Shown here in pieces: positions 43,113-51,219 of a stretch of DNA of 64,000 nt; positions within the stretch are counted from its first letter, which is position 1, and each line of letters begins with the position of its first letter. Both the position numbers and the translations under genes were made by a program. Location: positions 5,353,370 to 5,417,369 of the forward strand of contig NZ_FNSW01000001.1 of NCBI RefSeq assembly GCF_900104695.1, written 5' to 3'. Under the pieces are notes generated by a model that saw only the letters and a list, made by a program, of their open reading frames with translations, searched no databases and was not told where the DNA came from. The stretch is from Paenibacillus sp. GP183. GTDB taxonomy: Bacteria > Bacillota > Bacilli > Paenibacillales > NBRC-103111.

Positions 43113-43859
43113 TTACTTTGATACGTGTTTTAAGGCAGCTTCCTTCAGGCTATCGGAAACTGCTGTAAAAGCGCTGGATCTCATGTTATACAAAGCACCT
43201 TCCAAAACGTGAGCAGGAGAAGTAGTCGCCGTACAATCACTGATGAGTATGTTATCATAGCCCAAGAAAGCTGCATCCTGCAAAGTGCTCATTACACATT
43301 GATCCGTATTAACCCCAGCGAAGAACAGAGTATTGATTCCGTTGGAACGCAAGATTTGGTCTAAAGTCGTTCCCGGAAATCCGCTGATCCGGTATTTATC
43401 GACCCAATAATCGCTTTCCTCGTACGATTCCTCGAGCTCCTTCACGATTGCGGCCGACCAGGAATCTTTAACCAGCACCAGTCCTAAATCGTTCGGCAAG
43501 GGTTCCCCAAGGCCAGGACGGCCGTTTCGCTTCCAAGAATAAAGAAGACTTGGAGGGAGATTCGCTGTGTCAGGCCTGTTTCCCCAGTTGACCCAAATAA
43601 TTGGCATTCCCAATTGACGGCTGCTTTTTACGGCTGAATAGATTGCGGGTACCAATTTTAATGCTCCGTCTGATCGATCGAGCAGTGGAGAACAAAAATA
43701 GTTTTGCATATCGATAATGATGAAGGCTGACCGTTCCGGGTCAAATTGTAAAGTGCGGTTTTCTTCGATGTTGATTGTGGTCGTTTTTGCGGAACCACGG
43801 CTAATATCAAAATGATCTCCATCAACAATCCAATAATTCGTTTTGTTACCGTATTTCAT
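43113..43859 (-). CDS. Isochorismatase-fold cysteine hydrolase B1
   Basis: This 248-aa protein has the family triad Asp50 (AFIIIDMQN), Lys155 (WVDKYRISGF) and Cys188 (GVNTDQCVMSTL). The motif around Cys differs from hydrolases A1 and A2 (ESTSGCVR) and is nearer to the biuret/ureidoacrylate hydrolase side of the superfamily. It is roughly 70 percent identical by eye to B2 just upstream in the operon, so the pair is a recent tandem duplication. It lies inside an importer operon, so its substrate is probably an imported amide or ureide. GGAGGCAAACTC precedes the ATG. Confidence 0.83.
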   Translation of the reverse strand: MKYGNKTNYWIVDGDHFDISRGSAKTTTINIEENRTLQFDPERSAFIIIDMQNYFCSPLLDRSDGALKLVPAIYSAVKSSRQLGMPIIWVNWGNRPDTANLPPSLLYSWKRNGRPGLGEPLPNDLGLVLVKDSWSAAIVKELEESYEESDYWVDKYRISGFPGTTLDQILRSNGINTLFFAGVNTDQCVMSTLQDAAFLGYDNILISDCTATTSPAHVLEGALYNMRSSAFTAVSDSLKEAALKHVSK

Positions 43860-43885
43860 GAGTTTGCCTCCGTAAAATTCATTTA

Positions 43886-44626
43886 TTATTTTTGGGTTAC
43901 AGCGGCAGACTGCAAACTATCGGAGATGGCGGTAAACGTCCGGTTCTTCATGTTATATAAGGCTCCTTCAACTGCATAGGACGGAGAAGTGGTTGCCGTG
44001 CAATCTTTCAGATGGACGTTATCGTAGCCCAGAAAAGCAGCATCGAGCAAAGTGAACATCACGCATTGATCCAAATTGACACCCGCATAGAACAAAGTAT
44101 TGATCCCGTTCGAACGCAAGGTTTGGTCCAGGATCGTACCGGGAAACCCGCTGGTCCGGTATTTATCGATCAAATAATCGGTCTCATCTATTGAATCCTT
44201 CAATTCATCCACAATGGCTGCCGACCATGAATCTTTAACAAGCGCTAATCCAAGATTATCCGGCAAAGGCTCTCCAATGTGCGTCCGACCGTTCTTCCTC
44301 CTGGAATAAATCATGTTGGGTGGGAGATTGGCTACATCGGCCCGATTTCCCCAATTGACCCAAATAATCTTCATTCCTAATTGACGGCTGCTTTTCACAG
44401 CAGAAGAGATGGCCGGAACCAAGTTGATGGCTCCATCAGGGCAGCCCAGCAATGAAGAACAAAAAAAGTTTTGCATATCGATAATGATCAATGCTGACCG
44501 TAACGGGTCAAACTCCAATGTTTGATTCTCTTCGATTTGGATGGTAGCAGTATTTGCGGAACCTCTGCTGATATCGAAATGATCGCCTTCTACGATCCAA
44601 TAGTTCTCTCCGTTGCCGTATCTCAT
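43886..44626 (-). CDS. Isochorismatase-fold cysteine hydrolase B2 (tandem paralogue of B1)
   Basis: This 246-aa protein has triad Asp50 (ALIIIDMQN), Lys155 (LIDKYRTSGF) and Cys188 (GVNLDQCVMFTL). I start at the ATG at 44626 because GGAGGAAATTCC lies just upstream and the start then matches B1 exactly; the longer frame from 44710 overlaps the permease gene. Differences from B1 cluster at NMIYSRRKNGRTHI (B1: SLLYSWKRNGRPGL) and next to Cys (L/T at 185, F/S at 190), near where the substrate pocket should be. The copies may have different specificities. Confidence 0.83.
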   Translation of the reverse strand: MRYGNGENYWIVEGDHFDISRGSANTATIQIEENQTLEFDPLRSALIIIDMQNFFCSSLLGCPDGAINLVPAISSAVKSSRQLGMKIIWVNWGNRADVANLPPNMIYSRRKNGRTHIGEPLPDNLGLALVKDSWSAAIVDELKDSIDETDYLIDKYRTSGFPGTILDQTLRSNGINTLFYAGVNLDQCVMFTLLDAAFLGYDNVHLKDCTATTSPSYAVEGALYNMKNRTFTAISDSLQSAAVTQK

Positions 44627-44654
44627 GGAATTTCCTCCAAAATGTGAAATGAAA

Positions 44655-45554
44655 TTAATTGGCCTTGATTTTCGAATGCGGATCGAATTCGTCCCGAATG
44701 CCTTCGCCAAGCAAAGTGAAAGCCAGGACTAATAGAAAGATAGCCAGTCCGGGAGCGAAAGAGATCCAGGGGGCTTGGGTTAAAAACATAGTGCCGCTCT
44801 GCAGCATTTCTCCCCAACTCGGAAACGGAGGAGGAGTACCGAGACCTAAATAAGACAAGCTGGCCACAACCATAATCGCATGGCCGATATTCAAATTGCA
44901 GGCCACGGTGAGAGAGGTTGTCGCATTCGGTAAAATATGGCGCAATAAAATTCGCCATGTCGGTACTCCATGGCTTTTGGCCGCTTGCACAAATTCACGG
45001 TCCCGAAGAGCCAGTACCTGTCCTCTTGTAATCCGAATGAACTGGGGAGCCATAATAATTGCGACGGCAAAACAGGCGTTGAGAAACGAAGGACCCCAAA
45101 TAAAAGAAAGTGCCATCGTGAGCACCAATCCCGGGAAAGCTAGACCGGCATCAACAATTCTCATCAGCACATCATCAATCCAGCCGCCAAAATAGCCTGC
45201 GATCAGTCCGAGCGGAACTCCGATCAAAATCGCGAAACACACAATGACAATTCCGGAACCAAGGGATTCCCTGGCTCCCCACATAACTCGGCTGAATACG
45301 TCTCGACCTAAATTATCAGTGCCGAATAAATGCGATAAGCTTGGCGGTTTAAGGGCAACGGAGAAATCCGTTGCAAAAGGCGGATAGGGAACAAAGTACG
45401 GCATGATCAGAGCCATGGCAATGAATCCGATCACCATCAGCAATCCGGACATGATCAGCTTATTTTTTCGTATTTTTTTTAGCAAAATATGCTGCTTTCG
45501 CTTTGGTTTCATTTTACCGACTTCAATTTCCGATCTTGTTATATCCATGGACAT
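44655..45554 (-). CDS. Peptide-type ABC importer permease (DppC family), cassette B
   Basis: This 299-aa permease has a basic N-terminus, a first helix near 33-52, the DppC marker HLFGTDNLGRDVFSR near 75, the coupling loop DREFVQAAKSHGVP near 185, and SYLGLGTPPPFPSWGEM near the C-terminus. GGGAGGGAA precedes the start. It is partner of the DppB-type gene 19 bp upstream in the operon. Confidence 0.92.
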   Translation of the reverse strand: MSMDITRSEIEVGKMKPKRKQHILLKKIRKNKLIMSGLLMVIGFIAMALIMPYFVPYPPFATDFSVALKPPSLSHLFGTDNLGRDVFSRVMWGARESLGSGIVIVCFAILIGVPLGLIAGYFGGWIDDVLMRIVDAGLAFPGLVLTMALSFIWGPSFLNACFAVAIIMAPQFIRITRGQVLALRDREFVQAAKSHGVPTWRILLRHILPNATTSLTVACNLNIGHAIMVVASLSYLGLGTPPPFPSWGEMLQSGTMFLTQAPWISFAPGLAIFLLVLAFTLLGEGIRDEFDPHSKIKAN

Positions 45555-45573
45555 GATTGATAATTCCCTCCCC

Positions 45574-46518
45574 TCATGAATAGCGGATTCTGGGGTCTAA
45601 AAATGCGTATAGCACATCGACTACCAAATTCGTTAACAAAATCGTACCACCCATAAACAATACGCAGCCGTTCAATACCGAATAATCCCTTTGCACAATG
45701 GAGTTAAAGACCAATTGCCCCATGCCGGGTAAAGAAAAGATCGATTCGACAATGACAGCTCCGCCTAGAAGAGCTCCCATTTGCAGCCCGATAATGGTGA
45801 CGACCGGCAATACCGCGTTGCGCAGCGCGTGCCTCATCAGAACTGCTCTTTGCCGCATTCCTTTGGCTCTGGCTACTTGAATGTATACCTGGCTGAGCAC
45901 CTCCAGCATTTCGCCCCGCAGCATTCTCGATTCCATGGCGGATAGAGGAAGCGACAAGGCAAAAACCGGGATAATCAGATGGAGGAGATTGTCGCCGATT
46001 CCTTCCGACAGCGGAACCCATCCTAGGGATGGGAGCCACTGAACGGTAACTGATAATAAGAAGACCAATATTAGCGATAACCAAAAGGTGGGAACCGCAG
46101 CTCCAGCGAGCGCCAACAGACGACTGAAATGATCGATCCAGGAGTTTGGTTTTCTGGCGGATAAAATCCCTAGAGGCAAAGAGATGCAAAGTGAAAGCAG
46201 GATTGCCAAAACAGCAAGCTCCAGAGTTATGGGAATTCTTGTAAGAATAAGGTTGATTACCGGCTGACCGCCGAACAAAGAATTGCCGAAATCGCCGCGT
46301 AAAGTATTGGACACGTAGTGGAAAAATTGAACCGTAAGAGGCTGATCCAAGCCCAATTTGGCTTCTAATAATTTAACGTTTTCTTTGCTGGCCTGATCGC
46401 CCAGGATCGTGTACGCCGGGTTGCCGGGAGTCAAATGGATTAAACTGAACGTAAATACGATCAGGATCAAAGCGACAGGGATAAAAGACAGAAGGCGGCG
46501 TCCGATATAACTGGCCAT
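45574..46518 (-). CDS. Peptide-type ABC importer permease (DppB family), cassette B
   Basis: This 314-aa permease carries the DppB N-terminus (FSLIHLTPGNPAY), coupling loop QVYIQVARAKGMRQ near 207 and C-terminal DYSVLNGCVLFMGG with FLDPRIRYS. GAGGGAGG precedes the ATG. It lies between the binding protein (15 bp upstream) and the DppC-type gene. Confidence 0.92.
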   Translation of the reverse strand: MASYIGRRLLSFIPVALILIVFTFSLIHLTPGNPAYTILGDQASKENVKLLEAKLGLDQPLTVQFFHYVSNTLRGDFGNSLFGGQPVINLILTRIPITLELAVLAILLSLCISLPLGILSARKPNSWIDHFSRLLALAGAAVPTFWLSLILVFLLSVTVQWLPSLGWVPLSEGIGDNLLHLIIPVFALSLPLSAMESRMLRGEMLEVLSQVYIQVARAKGMRQRAVLMRHALRNAVLPVVTIIGLQMGALLGGAVIVESIFSLPGMGQLVFNSIVQRDYSVLNGCVLFMGGTILLTNLVVDVLYAFLDPRIRYS

Positions 46519-46533
46519 AAAGCAATCCTCCCT

Positions 46534-48129
46534 CTATTTGCTGATTGTAGTCTTATAAAGCCTGAGTAATTGGTCAGGATATACTTCGTATCCTTGCACT
46601 TTATCGTTCCAAACGTTAATTACCGGTTGGTAACCTGTGAAAACAAATGGAACGTCTTCCTGCAATATGGTGGAAACCTGGGAATAAACCTTTTTACGTT
46701 CTTCATTCGTTTTCAGCTCGCGTGCCTGCTGCAGCAGCTTATCGACTTCCGGGTTGCTGTACTTGCCGCGATTGAAGGGGGCGCCTGTTACGGCAAAAGC
46801 ATAGCTGTTTTGATCGGGATCCACCATTCCGCTCCAGCCGCCTCCAGCGACTTCAAAATCCCCGCCGACCGTTCTTTTGGTTATAGCGGAAGAGTCTAAC
46901 GCTTCAATTTTCATCGTAATTCCCGCTTTGGCCAATTGACTTTGGAACAACTGAGTCAGCTGCATGCTTTGCGGATCATTGGCACTAAGGAAAGTGAAGG
47001 TGAAGCCATCTGGACTGCCGGCAAGCTTCAACTCTTCTTTGGCTTTTTCAACCGAATAAGTCGCTTTGATATTCGGGTCATTTGCCCAGCTGGCTGTCGA
47101 AAAGAACGAGTATCCAGGAACGAATTTGCCGAAATAAATGATCTGATTGATTTCATCCCGATTGATCGCGTAATTCATCGCCCTGCGGATATGGACGTTT
47201 TGGAATTGAGGCTTGGTGAAATTGATATAAAGTCTGGAGAAGCCGAAGGAAGTGCCGCTTCCGAGCTTAAGCCCTTTTGTTTTCTCCACCTTGGGAATAT
47301 CCTGGAATGGGATGGAGTCGATAAGATCGACTTGGCCGGAAATAAGTGCATTCAATTTTTGCGATTGATTGATGATCGGCTTGAATTCTATTTCATCCAG
47401 CTTAGGAAAGCCTTTATTCCAATAATTAGGATTCTTCTTGATCGTCAAATGATCGTTTTTATTCCATTCTACGAATTCGAATGGTCCTGTTCCTACAGGA
47501 TGCATATCAAACTGATCGCCGTATTTCTTGCGGGCAGTTGGAGAAGAAATCAATCCAGTACGGTCGCTTAATGTTGCCAGGAAAGGTGTGAACGGAGTCT
47601 TTAATTTGACAACGAGCGTATACGGAGTCGGCGCCGTGAGCTCTTGAACCAAAACCAAGTCCGAGCTTCGAGGAGATGCGTTCGCTTTATCCATGATCCA
47701 ATTCCAGTTGTCGATCACCGCTTGCGCATTAAAGTCAGTGCCGTCGTGAAATTTGACGCCTTGTCTCAGCTCGAACGTATAGGTTTTCGCATCATCGCTG
47801 ATCGTCCATTTCGTGGCCAAGCCGGGTATCAGTTTTCCGTCGGGTGTTACCATGACGAGATCATCGTAAATATTGTTGTATAACTCTTCGTCGATGAGCG
47901 TGGTAGATTTTGCCGGATCCATCGTGCTGAAATCGGTAATGATCCCGACTCTCAGTTTTCCGCCTGAAGGACCTTCGGCGGCTTTTGGTGTGGATGACGT
48001 CGAGGCCTGTGGCGTTGTTGAAGCTGGGGCCGCTGTGTTGCTGCTGCATGCGGACAATAAAGCAACTATAACTGAAGCAGTCAATGTTGAGAATAAAACC
48101 CTCTTTTTAATATCAACCCTCATTTTCAT
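46534..48129 (-). CDS. Peptide-type ABC importer binding lipoprotein (SBP_bac_5), cassette B
   Basis: This 531-aa lipoprotein has lipobox LSAC (Cys near 28), an Ala/Ser/Thr-rich linker, and the family-5 fold (FELRQGVKFHDGTDFNAQAV; HPVGTGPFEFVEW; IRRAMNYAINR). It is the first gene of cassette B, with GAGGAGG before the ATG. A perfect GlnR/TnrA-type box lies 84 bp upstream and a LysR gene is divergent. It resembles the cassette C binding protein more than that of cassette A. Confidence 0.91.
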   Translation of the reverse strand: MKMRVDIKKRVLFSTLTASVIVALLSACSSNTAAPASTTPQASTSSTPKAAEGPSGGKLRVGIITDFSTMDPAKSTTLIDEELYNNIYDDLVMVTPDGKLIPGLATKWTISDDAKTYTFELRQGVKFHDGTDFNAQAVIDNWNWIMDKANASPRSSDLVLVQELTAPTPYTLVVKLKTPFTPFLATLSDRTGLISSPTARKKYGDQFDMHPVGTGPFEFVEWNKNDHLTIKKNPNYWNKGFPKLDEIEFKPIINQSQKLNALISGQVDLIDSIPFQDIPKVEKTKGLKLGSGTSFGFSRLYINFTKPQFQNVHIRRAMNYAINRDEINQIIYFGKFVPGYSFFSTASWANDPNIKATYSVEKAKEELKLAGSPDGFTFTFLSANDPQSMQLTQLFQSQLAKAGITMKIEALDSSAITKRTVGGDFEVAGGGWSGMVDPDQNSYAFAVTGAPFNRGKYSNPEVDKLLQQARELKTNEERKKVYSQVSTILQEDVPFVFTGYQPVINVWNDKVQGYEVYPDQLLRLYKTTISK

Positions 48130-48213
48130 ACAAATCCTCCTCTTTAATGTTAGTTCATTTCGTGAATGCGAAAAAACCGTACTGCTGCAATATCACTAAG
48201 CCTCAAATAATAA

Positions 48214-48230
48214 TGTTATTATTATTAACA
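48214..48230. promoter_or_regulatory. GlnR/TnrA-type box before cassette B
   Basis: TGTTATTATTATTAACA is a perfect TGTNA-N7-TNACA with ATGTTA/TAACAT arms. It lies 84 bp before the binding protein start (minus strand). A GATATT hexamer 28 bp from its centre on the minus strand (48189-48194) could be the -10. It also fits a LysR T-N11-A box (48216-48228). Confidence 0.65.
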
Positions 48231-48351
48231 TGTGAATAAGAAATTGCAGCTTTTATATATCATATGTTAAATTATATAACTCGTAAACAACATTTTTTTG
48301 ATGTATACATCCATTTTATTAATGTAATCGCGTACATAAACGAAATTTTTG

Positions 48352-48368
48352 TGTTATATTAAATGACA
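48352..48368. promoter_or_regulatory. GlnR/TnrA-type box before the cassette B LysR gene
   Basis: TGTTATATTAAATGACA fits TGTNA-N7-TNACA at all fixed positions. It ends 27 bp before the LysR start at 48396, a position suited to repression. A one-mismatch copy (TGTTA-N7-TAACT) lies at 48265-48281 between the two perfect boxes. Confidence 0.6.
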
Positions 48369-48395
48369 TATATATAATTGATGGAGGAATATAGA

Positions 48396-49313
48396 ATGAC
48401 TATGGATCAAATTTTGACATTTCTAGGGGTTTATCATGCAGGGAGCTACCAGAAAGCGGCTGAGCAGCTGTATTTGCCGCAGTCAACCGTCTCGAACCGG
48501 ATCAAGCAGCTCGAGCGCGAGCTGGATAAGCTGCTTTTCATCCGCAGCAAGGCGGGTATTAAGCTGACCGAAGAGGGGCACATTTTCCTCCCATACGCGC
48601 AGAATGCCGTCAGCTCGATCGAAGAAGGTCGACTTGCCGTAAATCAACTAAAAAGAGGGCTTTCAGGGATGCTGACGATCGGTTGCAACAATTCCTTCGC
48701 CGGTTCATTTTTGCCTCGGGTACTGACGGAATTCAGCTCGAACTTCCCGGAAGTCTCGATTCGCGTCCTGGGAAGTATTACCAGGGAACAAATCATCAAA
48801 ATGAACAATAACGAGCTTCGTCTTTGTATCAGCCGGTATTCGCTAAACGTGCCGACGCTGACATTCGAAAACATTTTTCAGGAGGATATACGATTGATCG
48901 TCTCCCGGGAGCACCCGCTCGCCAACCAACGGTTCGTAACGATGGAGCAGATTGTTGCGGAGCCTTTTATCTCCAATGAATCCGACACGCTTCACCGCAA
49001 GACGTTGGAATTGACTCTTGGTCATTTGAATCTAAGCCACCAGATTAAGAATGAGAGCAACAATTTGCCGTTGATCAAGCATTGGATTAAGGAGGGGAGC
49101 GGTGTTTTCCTTTCTGGAGCGCTTCTTTTTCGCGATGAAATCCTCCGGGGCGAGGTGGTTGCACTTCCGATTGAGAACAACCCGTTCCTGCCGGACAAAG
49201 TGTTTCTAATGTATAAGAATGAAAATCTGAATAATTTGGAGCAGCTGTTTGTAAAGCATATCACTCGAATGATGCGGATTGAGACTGAGAATGGGGCTGT
49301 GGGGGCGCCGTGA
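48396..49313 (+). CDS. LysR-type regulator of cassette B
   Basis: This 305-aa LysR protein starts at the ATG at 48396 (MTMDQILTFLGVYHAGSY), eight bases after GGAGG; the frame extends to 48378 but would include the ribosome site. The winged helix covers residues 1-60 and the effector domain follows. It is closely related to the LysR at 11791 (shared LYLPQ, TIGCNNSFA and CISRY segments). It is divergent from cassette B and also upstream of cassette C, so it could control either. The shared effector pocket suggests related inducers. Confidence 0.85.
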   Translation: MTMDQILTFLGVYHAGSYQKAAEQLYLPQSTVSNRIKQLERELDKLLFIRSKAGIKLTEEGHIFLPYAQNAVSSIEEGRLAVNQLKRGLSGMLTIGCNNSFAGSFLPRVLTEFSSNFPEVSIRVLGSITREQIIKMNNNELRLCISRYSLNVPTLTFENIFQEDIRLIVSREHPLANQRFVTMEQIVAEPFISNESDTLHRKTLELTLGHLNLSHQIKNESNNLPLIKHWIKEGSGVFLSGALLFRDEILRGEVVALPIENNPFLPDKVFLMYKNENLNNLEQLFVKHITRMMRIETENGAVGAP

Positions 49314-49366
49314 AGGACTACGCGGCGATATGCAGAGAGCTAAGGCTGTTGATTTAATGTTCGTCA

Positions 49367-49400
49367 GGGACGGAAAAGCCAAAATCCGGCGTTCCGTCCC
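49367..49400. repeat. Inverted repeat after the LysR gene
   Basis: GGGACGGAA and TTCCGTCCC form a 9-bp stem around a 16-base loop that itself holds GCC/GGC. It follows the LysR stop by 53 bp and may end that transcript, though no T run follows. The rest of the 309-bp spacer up to 49622 holds the GlnR/TnrA-type box and a probable promoter. Confidence 0.5.
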
Positions 49401-49537
49401 GTCTGCATTAATGTTCATTTTGTTATTAAATAAATGCGCTTACATCCATAAAATGGATGATAAGTTCAATTATATGATATTTACGTGTCAGAGCATTCCA
49501 TATAAGATAAGTATAGACTCTAGTTGTGTTATGTATA

Positions 49538-49554
49538 TGTTATTTATTATTACA
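49538..49554. promoter_or_regulatory. GlnR/TnrA-type box before cassette C
   Basis: TGTTATTTATTATTACA is a perfect TGTNA-N7-TNACA, 68 bp before the binding protein start. A GATATT at 49580-49585 could be the -10, which would put the box centre near -46, suited to activation. It is embedded in a wider inverted repeat, GTTATGTA (49528) with TACATAAC (49551). Confidence 0.65.
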
Positions 49555-49622
49555 TAACTTTGGAGCTTGAAATTGCAGTGATATTAAAACAGTCAGAGGA
49601 ATTAAGAAAGGGGCAATATTAA

Positions 49623-51188
49623 ATGTTTACCAGAAAATTACGAGGGACTTTGACAGCTGTTGTTATCTGTGCGGCTCTTGTCGTCTCGGCTTGCAGCAAT
49701 TCTACTAACGGCAATACGTCTACTACACAGAGCCCGGCAGGTAAACAAACTGCGGCAACCGGTAAAAAGCTGCTGAATATCGCATTGAATGCTGATCCTA
49801 TCAGCTTGGATCCGAGTCCTTCCACAACACGCGAAGATCGTCAAGTGCAAAACAGCATCTACGACAAGCTGTTCGATACGGACAAAAGTGGCAACTATGT
49901 ACCGATGCTTGCAGAATCCAATGAAATATCTCCTGACGGTCTCACTTATACCATGAAACTGAAAAAGGGTGTAAAGTTCCATGATGGAACGGATTTTAAT
50001 GCGGATGCGGTCAAATTCAATCTGGACAGGTATTTAACAGAAAAAACTTCAAATCGCCGCAGTGAGATTGCCGCAATTACCAAAGTCGAAGTAGTTGATC
50101 CTTACACCGTCAAACTTACTTTGTCTAAAGCCTTTTCTCCTCTAATCTCGATACTAACCGACCGAGCAGGCATGATGGCATCTCCGGAAGCCATAAAAAA
50201 ATATGGAGCTGAATATGTCAATCACCCGGTTGGTTCCGGCCCCTTTATATTCGTTGAGCAAGTTAAGGGAGACCACGTGACATTGAAAAAGAACGAAAAT
50301 TATTGGAATGGTCCGGTGAAGCTTGATGAAGTGAATTTCAGAGTATTTACCAACGGTACGGCTGCGGTTCAGAATTTAAAATCCGGCCAGCTTGATTTCT
50401 TGAGCGATATCCCGACCAAAGAAATTCCTGGTGTTAAAAGCGATTCAAAGTTTACGGTTCTGTCCAATCCCGGTATGGGGTATCAGGGGATTAATTTAAA
50501 TACGACACAGGAGCCTTTCACCAACAAGAATTTGCGGCAAGCCATAAACAAAGCCATCGACCGTGAAACATTATCAAAAGTCGTATTTGACAATGTCGTT
50601 ACACCGGCTAATTCTCCATTTTCTCCTGGTAATTTGGCCTTTGGCGATTCCGATAAGTTGAGCAAGCCAAATCCTCAAGAAATCAAATCGCTGCTCGCTA
50701 AAGGCGGGAAACCGGACGGATTTAGCTTTAAGCTGCAGATTGGCGTTTCACCCGTAGAAGAACAGATGGGTGCTGTAATCCAAAACATGCTGAAGCAGTA
50801 TGGAATCAATGCCGAACTTGAGAAATACGAGAAAGCTGCATTATCCGATAACGTAACCAATGGAAAATATATAGCTGCGTCTTATGCATGGTCCGGACGT
50901 CCGGATCCCGATCAAAACTTCTATGCTTTTTTTGTAACCGGTCAGTCGAGGAACTATTCGCGCATTTCCAATCCGGATCTGGACAAATTGACGAAGCAAG
51001 CGCGCGAGGAGATGGTTCCTTCGAAGCGCAAGGCCCTATATGATCAAGCTATGGATATAGTTCATGATGATTCCGGGCTAGTTTATTTGTACCATGAAAA
51101 TACCACGTTTGGCTTTTCCAAAAAAGTAACAGGATTTGAATATGTTCCAGACGGGATCATTCGCACGGCCAAGCTGGATAAACAATAA
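49623..51188 (+). CDS. Peptide-type ABC importer binding lipoprotein (SBP_bac_5), cassette C
   Basis: This 521-aa lipoprotein has lipobox VSAC (Cys near 24), a polar linker and the family-5 fold (MKLKKGVKFHDGTDFNADAV; HPVGSGPFIFVEQ; LRQAINKAIDR). It is the first gene of cassette C (binding protein, two permeases, two ATPases, GGT, TauE). The family-5 group with GsiB-like members binds glutathione and other peptides. Given the GGT downstream, a gamma-glutamyl compound is a good guess for the ligand, but this is inference. Confidence 0.91.
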   Translation: MFTRKLRGTLTAVVICAALVVSACSNSTNGNTSTTQSPAGKQTAATGKKLLNIALNADPISLDPSPSTTREDRQVQNSIYDKLFDTDKSGNYVPMLAESNEISPDGLTYTMKLKKGVKFHDGTDFNADAVKFNLDRYLTEKTSNRRSEIAAITKVEVVDPYTVKLTLSKAFSPLISILTDRAGMMASPEAIKKYGAEYVNHPVGSGPFIFVEQVKGDHVTLKKNENYWNGPVKLDEVNFRVFTNGTAAVQNLKSGQLDFLSDIPTKEIPGVKSDSKFTVLSNPGMGYQGINLNTTQEPFTNKNLRQAINKAIDRETLSKVVFDNVVTPANSPFSPGNLAFGDSDKLSKPNPQEIKSLLAKGGKPDGFSFKLQIGVSPVEEQMGAVIQNMLKQYGINAELEKYEKAALSDNVTNGKYIAASYAWSGRPDPDQNFYAFFVTGQSRNYSRISNPDLDKLTKQAREEMVPSKRKALYDQAMDIVHDDSGLVYLYHENTTFGFSKKVTGFEYVPDGIIRTAKLDKQ

Positions 51189-51219
51189 TCCGTTTTAATT
51201 ACACCTAGGGGGAATTGGC

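Noticed and set aside
44627..44710. Longer N-terminus for hydrolase B2 starting at 44710
   Set aside because: It would overlap the permease gene, contain the ribosome site and not match its close paralogue B1.
46936..47571. 211-aa plus-strand ORF opposite the cassette B binding protein
   Set aside because: It is antisense to a clearly real lipoprotein gene, has no ribosome site or recognisable motif, and its length follows from codon bias of the opposite strand.
49314..49622. Possible riboswitch or T-box in the 309-bp leader of cassette C
   Set aside because: No T-box sequence, SAM, lysine or purine riboswitch core was seen; only one inverted repeat and the nitrogen box.
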